Shown: one piece after another, positions 1 to 6,255 of the stretch
Layout of the letters: each line of letters opens with the position of its first letter
Numbering within the stretch: position 1 is the stretch's first letter
Assembly (NCBI GenBank): GCA_012727515.1
Contig: JAAYGZ010000218.1
Span: 1-7,684 of the forward strand
Length of the DNA stretch: 7,684 bases
Reading direction: 5' to 3'
Source of the DNA: Desulfovibrionales bacterium
GTDB taxonomy: Bacteria > Desulfobacterota > Desulfovibrionia > Desulfovibrionales > Desulfomicrobiaceae
Program-made: the position numbers and the translations under genes
The notes under the pieces: generated by a model
Database searches by the model: none
What the model saw: the letters and a program-made list of their open reading frames with translations, nothing else
Told to the model about the DNA's origin: nothing

Positions 1-2
1 AT

Positions 3-332
3 AGCAGCCTGCTGGAAGTGATTTGTATGAATATTTTCCGCAATGCGCTGGAAGCGTGTGATGCTGGGCATTCCGTGGATATAACATTGGTGGATTCGGG
101 CCATGATGTGGAAATCCGCGTCTGCAATAACCGGCCTGTTCCAGAGAGAATTAAAAACCATTTTTTTGAAAAATACGTCACGGCGGAAAAAATCGGCGGC
201 ACTGGTCTGGGAACCTATAGCGCGGCCCAGATGACCAGGGCACTGGGCGGTATCATCAGTATGCACTCAACCCCAGAAACAGGAACCTGCGTGACAGTGC
301 GCCTTCCCCGGCACTACTCAGGGCAGCCCTAG
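3..332 (+). CDS. Sensor histidine kinase, C-terminal fragment (HATPase_c domain), 5' end outside window
   Basis: The frame is open from base 3, so the gene begins before the window; only about 109 C-terminal residues are visible. They form the second half of a GHKL ATP-binding domain. An N-box-like helix (EVICMNIFRNALEA) is followed by the nucleotide-lid region FFEKYVTAEKIGGTGLGTYSA, which carries the glycine-rich G2 box, and then the closing strands (GIISMHSTPETGTCVTVRLP). The GGTGLGTYSA form, with Thr-Tyr after the second glycine motif, is typical of one subgroup of bacterial sensor kinases. The G1 region reads VCNNRPVPERI, where many kinases have Asp and Gly residues, so ADP contacts may be atypical, although this subgroup often has Asn there. 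No receiver domain follows, and the protein ends in TAG at 330-332. The sensor part and the partner regulator are not in view. Confidence 0.88.
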   Translation, partial: SSLLEVICMNIFRNALEACDAGHSVDITLVDSGHDVEIRVCNNRPVPERIKNHFFEKYVTAEKIGGTGLGTYSAAQMTRALGGIISMHSTPETGTCVTVRLPRHYSGQP

Positions 333-347
333 GCCCTGCCTTCACTG

Positions 348-369
348 TGTAATGCAAATCCGCATTACA
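348..369. terminator. Perfect 8-bp stem-loop between convergent genes, possible bidirectional terminator
   Basis: TGTAATGC (348-355) and GCATTACA (362-369) form a perfect inverted repeat with a 6-nt loop. It lies between the stop of the plus-strand kinase and the end of the minus-strand comF gene, and it includes the comF stop codon (TAA, 367-365 on minus). The placement fits a shared terminator for converging transcripts. The stem is AT-rich and no long T-run follows on either strand, so it is not a canonical intrinsic terminator. Confidence 0.35.
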
Positions 370-1153
370 ACTCTGCTCTGTCTTGTTTGTATTGTGAAAC
401 AGGCTTGTGTTCCTGAGCGCGGGCCAGGACAGCCACCAGCACTTCCCGCGCTCCGGCCTGACGGCAGGCTGTGGCGCAGGCGGTCAGGGTTGCGCCGGTG
501 GTCATAACATCATCCACAATAACAACACATTGTCCCTTCATAGTCCTGGTTGCAGCAAAGGCTCCACGCACATTGCGCAGACGTTCTGCCCGGCGCAGAC
601 TGGATTGACTTTTGGTGTCCCGCACTTTGTGCAGGCCCTGTGGGGCCAGGTCGCAGTGGACATGCCTGGCCAGGCAGCGGCCCAGTTCCAGGCTTTGATT
701 AAATCCTCGCCACAGCAGGCGGCGGGTCCGTAAGGGCACAGGCACAATCAGGTCTGGTACGGGCAGGTTCTGGGCGTCCCAGGCAGTACACAGGACATCA
801 CCAAGCAAGCGGCTTACCCCGTGATCCTGATTAAATTTATGGCGGTGAATAAGCTCTTTGAGCTGGCCCGCATAGGGTCCGTGCATGACCAGCGCAGACC
901 AGGGTGGTGGCGCAGTGTGGCAGGTAGGGCAGAGCATGGGCAGGCGCATATTGTGTGCGCTTATGCCACAGCGCGGACAATAGCCTGCCTGGGGCAGTGT
1001 CAGCTGGGCCAGACAATCCGGACAAAGACGCATAGGCGCTGCATGAGTAAGCACCGCAGCGCAGAGCTGACAGCGCTGGCCCAGGGCAAGAGCCAGACCA
1101 GCACACACACGCGCACAGGCTGTGCGAAGATGGTCAGTAACAGCCACTACCAT
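365..1153 (-). CDS. comF: ComF family phosphoribosyltransferase-like protein
   Basis: This 262-residue protein has the two-part layout of the ComF/ComFC family. The N-terminal part holds two zinc-ribbon-like cysteine sets (C28, C31, C44, C47 and C59, C62, C75, C78). A type I phosphoribosyltransferase domain follows, with the family motif VPVPLRTRRLLWRGFNQ near 137-152 and the PRPP-binding loop VIVDDVMTTGAT at 211-222. ComF proteins act in DNA uptake and natural transformation in competent bacteria, but homologues are widespread in bacteria not known to be competent, and no PRPP-dependent reaction is firmly established for them. The length is normal for the family. The ATG at 1153-1151 overlaps the end of the upstream flavoprotein gene by 7 nt, so translation is probably coupled. 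It is the last gene of the four-gene minus-strand operon. Confidence 0.93.
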   Translation of the reverse strand: MVVAVTDHLRTACARVCAGLALALGQRCQLCAAVLTHAAPMRLCPDCLAQLTLPQAGYCPRCGISAHNMRLPMLCPTCHTAPPPWSALVMHGPYAGQLKELIHRHKFNQDHGVSRLLGDVLCTAWDAQNLPVPDLIVPVPLRTRRLLWRGFNQSLELGRCLARHVHCDLAPQGLHKVRDTKSQSSLRRAERLRNVRGAFAATRTMKGQCVVIVDDVMTTGATLTACATACRQAGAREVLVAVLARAQEHKPVSQYKQDRAEL

Positions 1154-1710
1154 GTGCCATGCCGGGCCAGGGCCGTGATAGCGGCCAGGGACGTGGGGCT
1201 GGTTTGCAGGGCCGTGCGTTCATCCAGACCACGCAAACACAGGGTTTCTTCCAGCCTGTAATCAAAAATATCCAGAAAATAGCGCAGGGTGCGCTCAATG
1301 CCAGTACACAGCCTGGCACCTTGAGGGCGGCCAGCCACAATAACAGCAGCAGCGCGGCGCTGCGTTGTGGTCAGCCTGGGCTGGATGTGTCTGCGCATGT
1401 AGCGACTTTGAGAGCGATCAATCCAGGCCTTGGCCTGGGCAGGAAGGTGATAAAAATAAACCGGGCCAGTAAGCACCACGGCAGAAGCCTGGTCCAGGGC
1501 GGTAAAAAGTTCTTCAGCCTGATCCTGTGCGGCAAGCACGCACTGGCCGGTGCTGGAACAGGCTCCGCAGCCCAGGCAGGGCAACACAGTAAAGTCCCGC
1601 AGATAGCGCACAGGAACAGTTCTGGGCAGGGCAGCAGCAAAGCAGGCCGCAGCCATGTCGCTATTGCCGCTGGCGCGTGGGCTTAGAGAGAGGATCAGGG
1701 GCTGGCTCAT
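1147..1710 (-). CDS. Flavodoxin-fold NAD(P)H-dependent FMN reductase with iron-sulfur-flavoprotein-like Cys motif
   Basis: This 187-residue protein belongs to the NADPH-dependent FMN reductase / iron-sulfur flavoprotein superfamily. Residues 8-19 (SLSPRASGNSDM) match the FMN-phosphate loop. C45, C48, C51 and C57, in LPCLGCGACSSTGQC, give CX2CX2CX5C. This fits the compact motif that binds a 4Fe-4S cluster in archaeal and bacterial iron-sulfur flavoproteins. GPVYFYHLPAQAKAWIDRS (about 82-100) is the conserved second flavin-contact segment, usually written TPVYW...KAFIDR. A cytosolic role in electron transfer or reduction of quinones, flavins or small oxidants is likely; the substrate is unknown. 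The start ATG (1710-1708) overlaps the TGA of the preceding small gene as ATGA, which indicates translational coupling. The C-terminal part after about residue 120 is less conserved and I cannot assign it. Related proteins often bind FMN without any cluster. Confidence 0.88.
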   Translation of the reverse strand: MSQPLILSLSPRASGNSDMAAACFAAALPRTVPVRYLRDFTVLPCLGCGACSSTGQCVLAAQDQAEELFTALDQASAVVLTGPVYFYHLPAQAKAWIDRSQSRYMRRHIQPRLTTTQRRAAAVIVAGRPQGARLCTGIERTLRYFLDIFDYRLEETLCLRGLDERTALQTSPTSLAAITALARHGTW

Positions 1711-1934
1711 GTTTTTTTGGTGCGCACAAATTCAGCGCGGATCACATCGCCCACCTGGGTCTGGGTCAGGGTCCAGTCTGGCTCAATATACAAAATATTT
1801 TCCAGTTGCGGCACTACCTTGGGCTGCACCCAGAACACCTGTTTGTCTTTGCGGCCAAAGCGCAGATGCCAACTGGCATCCACTCCCACATGTCAGCACT
1901 TGTCCCGGAAATCGTGTTCGCCTTCAGCAATCAT
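1707..1934 (-). CDS. Candidate small selenoprotein (in-frame TGA at codon 14), family not recognised
   Basis: Reading from ATG 1934-1932 gives MIAEGEHDFRDKC, then TGA (1895-1893). The same frame continues HVGVDASWHLRFGRKD and on to RAEFVRTKKT, ending in TGA at 1709-1707: 75 residues if the first TGA is selenocysteine. Support for one continuous gene is fourfold. AGGAGA (1946-1941) lies 6 nt before the ATG and overlaps the preceding stop. The downstream end forms an ATGA overlap with the next operon gene. The sequence after the TGA is protein-like and rich in Trp, Phe, Arg and Lys. A hairpin suited to a SECIS follows the TGA. The product would carry a Cys13-Sec14 pair, as in redox-active selenoproteins. 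No signal peptide or membrane segment is visible. Alternatives are a nonsense mutation or sequencing error, or a 13-residue peptide plus a 60-residue ORF starting at GTG 1889, which lacks a good ribosome binding site. I know no function for it. Confidence 0.66.
1862..1883 (-). promoter_or_regulatory. Putative bacterial SECIS stem-loop 3' of the in-frame UGA
   Basis: On the minus strand GATGCC (1880-1875) pairs perfectly with GGCATC (1870-1865) around the loop AGTT. Outward G-U, U-G and G-C pairs can extend the stem to 9 bp (1883-1862). The loop starts 18 nt after the TGA. In E. coli fdhF the apical loop lies about 17 nt after the UGA and also begins with AG. Bacterial SECIS elements typically have a short loop with G in the first or second position, as here. 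The hairpin lies inside coding sequence, as bacterial SECIS elements must. The bulged U of the E. coli element is not evident. Confidence 0.6.
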
Positions 1935-1940
1935 AGCCTG

Positions 1941-1946
1941 TCTCCT
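1941..1946 (-). promoter_or_regulatory. Shine-Dalgarno of the candidate selenoprotein gene
   Basis: AGGAGA, read on the minus strand, lies 6 nt before ATG 1934 and overlaps the TAG stop (1947-1945) of the metallo-hydrolase gene. It is a strong, well-spaced site that fixes the start upstream of the TGA. The alternative GTG at 1889 has no comparable site. Confidence 0.75.
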
Positions 1947-2574
1947 AGCGTGTGAATTCAGTAAAAAATGGATTGTTGAGCTGCTCATCGCGCACTGTGG
2001 TGGATAGGCCGTGGCCAGGATAGACCACAGTATTTTCAGGCAAAGTAAAAATCTGCGTCTGCACGGAGCGGCGCAGTTCCCTGTCAGAACTGCCAGGAAA
2101 GTCAGTGCGCCCCACAGAGCGATAAAACAGCAGATCACCCACAAAAACAACGCCACGTTCGGCAAAATAAAAAGACAAACAGCCAGGGCTGTGGCCCGGA
2201 GTAGCAAGCACCTGGCAGGTTGTGCCGAGCAGAGGCAAAGTGCCAGCATCCAGGGGTTCAAAGGAAAAAGGTGGGGTGCGGGGAAAGCCCATCATGCCTC
2301 CGCCGCCCAGTTCGGTTTGCAGCAGAAACGCATCGTGCGGGCTGGCCAGAATCGGGGCTTGTGTGGCCGCATGCAGACCAGCATTGCCCTGGATATGATC
2401 AAAATGCAGGTGTGTATTCAAAATAGTGACCAGGGTGAGGTTCTGGGCACGCAGATAGTCCAGAATAACCTCATGCTCTCCACCAGGATCAATCACAACT
2501 GCCTCGTGGTTTGTGTGCAGGCAATAGCAGTTGGTTCCCAGGCAGCCCAGTTCCATGGTGTGTATTGTAAACAT
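1945..2574 (-). CDS. Metallo-beta-lactamase-fold hydrolase (glyoxalase II-like)
   Basis: This 209-residue cytosolic protein has the full set of metal ligands of the glyoxalase II-like branch. These are THLHFDH at 54-60 (H55, H57, D59, H60), H128 in TPGHSPG, D147 in GDLLFYRSVGRTDFPG and H188 in YPGHG. It lacks the long C-terminal substrate domain of true glyoxalase II, and its size fits the many short bacterial members annotated as MBL-fold hydrolases. The substrate, probably a thioester or similar hydrolysable ester, cannot be told from sequence. The frame extends 49 codons upstream to 2721. I chose ATG 2574 because AGGAGG lies 4 nt before it and the conserved domain begins there, while the extension would run through the promoter. 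It is the first gene of the minus-strand operon; its TAG is 10 nt from the next start. Confidence 0.93.
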   Translation of the reverse strand: MFTIHTMELGCLGTNCYCLHTNHEAVVIDPGGEHEVILDYLRAQNLTLVTILNTHLHFDHIQGNAGLHAATQAPILASPHDAFLLQTELGGGGMMGFPRTPPFSFEPLDAGTLPLLGTTCQVLATPGHSPGCLSFYFAERGVVFVGDLLFYRSVGRTDFPGSSDRELRRSVQTQIFTLPENTVVYPGHGLSTTVRDEQLNNPFFTEFTR

Positions 2575-2578
2575 GCGT

Positions 2579-2584
2579 CCTCCT
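2579..2584 (-). promoter_or_regulatory. Strong Shine-Dalgarno fixing the hydrolase start
   Basis: AGGAGG on the minus strand, 4 nt upstream of ATG 2574-2572. It is the best ribosome binding site in the window and decides against the longer upstream start at 2721. Confidence 0.85.
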
Positions 2585-2599
2585 GTAGGTATGCCCTGG

Positions 2600-2628
2600 A
2601 TTGTAGTCGGGTTTGGCGCAAAACTCAA
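2600..2628 (-). promoter_or_regulatory. Sigma70-type promoter of the four-gene minus-strand operon
   Basis: On the minus strand, TTGAGT (2628-2623) and TACAAT (2605-2600) are separated by exactly 17 nt. The -10 matches the consensus at 5 of 6 bases and the -35 at 4 of 6. Transcription would start near 2593, giving a leader of about 20 nt carrying the AGGAGG site. No other promoter is obvious before the later genes, so this probably drives the whole operon. Confidence 0.66.
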
Positions 2629-2694
2629 CGCGCCTGGCAAGGGGATTTGCTTGCGGCCTGCCCGGTTGGCATAACGGAAAATTTTATGGAGTTT

Positions 2695-2708
2695 CAGTGC
2701 AAGCACTG
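2695..2708. repeat. Short palindrome CAGTGC-AA-GCACTG between divergent genes
   Basis: Perfect 6-bp half-sites flank a 2-bp centre in the intergenic region between the hydrolase operon and the four-PAS kinase. It lies about 70 bp upstream of the -35 of the minus-strand promoter and about 100 bp before the kinase start. It could be an operator for a dimeric regulator, but a dyad this short can occur by chance. Confidence 0.3.
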
Positions 2709-2721
2709 CTACAGGTGTCAC

Positions 2722-2741
2722 GGTTAACGCCTCTGGTTAAC
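2722..2741 (+). repeat. Two direct GGTTAAC repeats at 13-bp spacing upstream of the kinase
   Basis: GGTTAAC occurs at 2722-2728 and 2735-2741; the flanking bases are partly repeated too (GCCTC versus ATCTC). Each copy contains the palindrome GTTAAC. The pair lies 68 bp upstream of the chosen kinase start and could be a regulator site. I could not find a convincing -10/-35 pair for the kinase in this region. Confidence 0.3.
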
Positions 2742-2808
2742 ATCTCGCCGTAATGACTTGTTCCAGTTTAGTCAGCACCTCCCTAGAACCAGTTGCATGG
2801 AGCTGAAA

Positions 2809-5112
2809 ATGTCTTCTGATCACGCCATGACCACCTTGTGTTCTGTTTTATCTCCTGAAGAAATGTGCTCCATGCTTGTGGACGCACCGCTTGGAACGTA
2901 TCTTTCCACGCCCGCGGGGCAGTATCTCTATGTCAATGAACGGTTTGCACAACTTTTCGGTTATGCTTCCAGCCAGGAAATGCTCTGCACTGTGCAGGAT
3001 ATTGGAACGCAGGTTTATGTTTCTCCTGCTGATCGGCAGCGTTTTGTGGACATGCTGGAGGAGCATGGCTCTCTTACGTTAGAAGAGTTTCTGTTGCGCA
3101 AAAAAGACGGCTCAACATTCTGGGTGTCGCAAAATGCACGCAGCATTGTGGATGCACAGGGAAAGACACAATATTATCAAGGTTTCTGCGTAGATATTTC
3201 TGATAGAAAGCAGGTGGAGACACGGCTCAGAAAACAGGAAGAAAGCCATCGGCGTTTGTTTGAAACCATGGCCCAGGGCATTGTGTATCATGATGGCAAC
3301 GGGCAGATCATTGCCATTAATCCGGCTGTGGAGCGCGCTTTTGGCATTACACGCGAACAAATGATAGGGCATCCTGTTATTCCGGAGGGCTGGGAGGTTG
3401 TGGACGAGGATGGCACAGCGCTGGACAGCGTGACGCATCCTGCCATGAGAACTTTGCGCAGCGGTACGCCGCTGCAGGACTTTGTGATGGGGGTTCGGTC
3501 TGCTCATCAGACTGATTTTACGTGGGTTTCTGTGAACACGGTTCCACTTTTTCATGAACATAGCCGTACACCTTTTCAGGTCTATGCTATTTTTGAAGAT
3601 ATTACAGCCCAGCGTCTGGCAGAAGCAAAATACCAGATGCTTTTTCAGGAAATGCGCAGTGGATTTTCTGTGCACGAAATCATCTGTGACAGCCAGGGCG
3701 CGCCTGTTGATTATCGTTTTCTGGATGTTAATCCGGCCTTTGAGCAGCAGACCGGCCTGGTTCGGAAGGATATTGTTGGTAAAACCGTGCGCGAAGTGCT
3801 GCCAGACATTGAGCAGGTCTGGATAGACAATTTTGGACGTACGGCCCTGACAGGCGAACCGTGCGCTTTTGAGCACTATGCTGTTGATCTGGACAGGTAT
3901 TATACGGTGCATGCGTTTTGTCCTTGCCCTGGCCAGTTTGCCTGTATTTTTTCAGACATCACAGAGCGCAAAAAAACAGAACTGGCCCTGGTTGAACGGG
4001 AACAGAAATATCGTTTGCTGGCTGATAATGTGGATGATGTGATCTGGGTGGCGCTTTTGGGCGGTCGGTTTACCTATATCAGTCCATCCATATACAAGCT
4101 GCGCGGGCTTACAGTTGAGGAAGCCATGCGCGAAATGCCACCCCAGACCATGACCCCTGAGTCCTGGGAATATATGTTTGGTGAAGTGCAACGTATCTGG
4201 AGTCAGGACAGGCATACGAGTGTTCGGCTGGAAGTTGAACAATATCATAAGAACGGCAGCACCATCTGGGTGGAAATCATTATCCGCCAGTTATTTGATG
4301 CCACAGACCAGGCCTATGGTGTGCTGGGCGTTTCTCGTGATATCACCAAGACCAGGGCCGTGCGTGAAGAACTCCACCACGCCAAGGAAGCAGCGGAAAG
4401 CGCCAGCGTAACCAAGTCCGCATTTCTGGCCAATATGAGCCATGAAATCCGTACGCCCTTAAACGGTATTTTAGGCATGATGCAGGTTTTGCAGATGACA
4501 GCCCTGGACGAGGAGCAGGGTCAATACGTGCAGCTTGCCATAACGTCAGTGGATCGCCTGACCAGACTTCTGTCCGATATTTTAGACCTTTCCCGTGTTG
4601 AGGCCGGCAAGATGACACTGCTGGAGGCTGCGTTTTCTGTCCGTGACCTGCATGATTCTGTCTTTGATCTGTTTGCGATTCAGGCCAGGGAAAAGCAGGT
4701 GCAGCTACGATGCGAGATAGATCCGCTCCTGCCTCTGGTGCTTGTGGGAGACGAGGCCAGGGTGCGTCAGATTCTTTTTAATCTGGTGGGCAATGCCCTG
4801 AAATTTACGAGTTCTGGCTCAATCACCGTGACCCTGACTTCGTTGTCTGCGGCCAAACACGGTGATCTCCGAATGCTCATCAGTGTTGAGGATACAGGCA
4901 TAGGCATTGCCGATGAGGCGTTGCGCCATCTTTTCCAGCCATTTTCTCAGGTAGATGGTTCCTTTACACGCTCTCAACAAGGGGCTGGCCTGGGCCTGTC
5001 CATTGTCCGGCGTCTGGTAGAACTCATGCATGGCCATATTTATGTGGAAAGTACGCCTGGCCAGGGCACGGCGATTCATGTGGTGCTGCCCTTTGGCCTT
5101 TCCAGAGACTGA
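2809..5112 (+). CDS. Soluble sensor histidine kinase with four PAS domains
   Basis: This 767-residue cytosolic kinase has four PAS domains in a row, at about 20-132, 147-267, 275-387 and 400-515. Each ends with a PAC-type segment and DIT/DIS linker (DISDRKQ, DITAQR, DITERKK, DITKTR). The HisKA domain carries the phospho-acceptor H545 in SHEIRTPLNGI. The HATPase_c domain (about 645-765) has the N-box NLVGNALKF (N662), the G1 box DTGIGI (D695), the F-box FQPFSQVDGS and the G2 box GAGLGLSIVRRL. It would autophosphorylate on His545 and pass phosphate to a regulator not present here. There is no membrane segment and no receiver domain, so it senses internal signals or protein partners; the PAS ligands are unknown. 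I chose ATG 2809 because GGAG (2799-2802) lies 6 nt before it. In-frame TTG 2758 and ATG 2797 lack such a site. It is divergent from the hydrolase operon. Confidence 0.93.
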   Translation: MSSDHAMTTLCSVLSPEEMCSMLVDAPLGTYLSTPAGQYLYVNERFAQLFGYASSQEMLCTVQDIGTQVYVSPADRQRFVDMLEEHGSLTLEEFLLRKKDGSTFWVSQNARSIVDAQGKTQYYQGFCVDISDRKQVETRLRKQEESHRRLFETMAQGIVYHDGNGQIIAINPAVERAFGITREQMIGHPVIPEGWEVVDEDGTALDSVTHPAMRTLRSGTPLQDFVMGVRSAHQTDFTWVSVNTVPLFHEHSRTPFQVYAIFEDITAQRLAEAKYQMLFQEMRSGFSVHEIICDSQGAPVDYRFLDVNPAFEQQTGLVRKDIVGKTVREVLPDIEQVWIDNFGRTALTGEPCAFEHYAVDLDRYYTVHAFCPCPGQFACIFSDITERKKTELALVEREQKYRLLADNVDDVIWVALLGGRFTYISPSIYKLRGLTVEEAMREMPPQTMTPESWEYMFGEVQRIWSQDRHTSVRLEVEQYHKNGSTIWVEIIIRQLFDATDQAYGVLGVSRDITKTRAVREELHHAKEAAESASVTKSAFLANMSHEIRTPLNGILGMMQVLQMTALDEEQGQYVQLAITSVDRLTRLLSDILDLSRVEAGKMTLLEAAFSVRDLHDSVFDLFAIQAREKQVQLRCEIDPLLPLVLVGDEARVRQILFNLVGNALKFTSSGSITVTLTSLSAAKHGDLRMLISVEDTGIGIADEALRHLFQPFSQVDGSFTRSQQGAGLGLSIVRRLVELMHGHIYVESTPGQGTAIHVVLPFGLSRD

Positions 5113-6255
5113 CGCACGCAAAGAACATGGAGGTGGGGCTGTTTTGATGCACAAAGACCATTTTTTCCTCAACGTGTATGTACGCCTGCTTATTTCCTTA
5201 TGTATCTCTGCTTTTTTTCTGATTTCCCCGGCCTGGGCGCAGACAGAGCGCATTATGGATTTTTTCTCCACAGTGATCATTAACCAGGACGGCTCGCTGC
5301 TGGTTACAGAAAACATCACGGCCTGGGCCACGGGCGACCAGATCAGGCGTGGCATTGTCCGGGAATTTCCCACCGAATATAGTAGCGCATCAGGAAAAAA
5401 AATACGGGTGGGCTTTTCTGTTGTGGATGTCTTGCGAGACGGCCAGCCAGAGCCGTATCACACAAAATCCATGTCCAATGGAGTGGCCATTTATATGGGA
5501 GACAAGGATGTCCTGCTTGCTCCGGGCCGCTATACCTACACCATAACCTACACGGTAACACGACAACTGGGCTTTTTCCCGGAGTATGACGAGCTGTACT
5601 GGAATGTGAATGGCAATGGATGGCGACTACCCCTGGACAGGGTCAGGTGCCGTGTACACTTGCCAGACCAGGCACCAGCTCTTTCTGTGGTAACCTACGA
5701 AGGATTTATGGGCAGCACGGCCAGCCGCAGCTTCTCCGGTGGTGCGTCCATTGTTGAACTGTCATCCTCGCGGCCCTATGCTCCCCTGGAAGGGCTGACC
5801 ATTGCCATATCCTGGCCCAAGGGTTTTGCTACAGAACCAGGCAGGGTTGCGCATGTTGTTCATGAGCACGGTATGGATATGGTGATGGGCGCGGGCCTTG
5901 TCCTGGTTTTCTGCTACTATCTTTTGGCCTGGGTGCGGGTTGGCCGCGACCCTGAAAAGGGGGTTATTGTTCCTCTTTTTTCTCCTCCCAGGGCTTTTCC
6001 CCGGCCATGGTGCGTATGTTGTCCATCATGCGTTTTGATAACACGGCCTTTACTGCCGGTATCGTCAATATGGCTGTTTAAGGCGCCCTGCGTATTGAAG
6101 AAGTCAGATCCCAGAAGTCCATAACCCTCAGCAATACAGCACCCCCCACTCTTGCTGCAGGGGAAAAGGCCATCTGGCAGGCGCTGCATAAAACCGGAAG
6201 CCCTATTGTCCTTAAGCAGTCACAGCACCGGATCTGGGAACTGGCCAGGAAATCC

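Noticed and set aside
821..1686. Plus-strand open frames opposite comF and the flavoprotein gene
   Set aside because: They are antisense shadows with no family motifs and no ribosome binding sites; the minus-strand proteins are clearly real.
1707..1889. A separate 60-residue gene starting at GTG 1889
   Set aside because: No ribosome binding site lies before it, and it is in the same frame as the well-initiated ATG 1934, separated only by the TGA. A single gene with a recoded TGA explains the sequence better.
1893..1895. Global recoding of TGA to Trp or Gly as the explanation of the in-frame TGA
   Set aside because: The kinase gene ends in TGA at 5110-5112 at the proper end of its HATPase domain, and the small gene itself ends in TGA at 1709-1707 in an ATGA overlap.
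2635..2656. Sigma54-like promoter TGGCAA...TTGCT toward the kinase
   Set aside because: The GG and GC elements are 11 nt apart instead of the required 10, so spacing is wrong for sigma54 RNA polymerase.
2575..2721. Upstream start of the metallo-hydrolase at 2721, adding 49 residues
   Set aside because: The extension runs through the promoter, has no family similarity that I can see, and the AGGAGG before ATG 2574 marks the true start.
2758..2808. Kinase starts at TTG 2758 or ATG 2797
   Set aside because: Neither has a purine-rich site at the right distance; ATG 2809 has GGAG 6 nt upstream.
3112..3912. Long minus-strand open frame opposite the four-PAS kinase
   Set aside because: Its translation looks non-protein-like and it lies wholly antisense to well-conserved PAS domains.
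5395..5402. A8 run in the DUF2207 gene as a phase-variation switch
   Set aside because: The frame is intact across it and the tract is short; the actual lesions are elsewhere.
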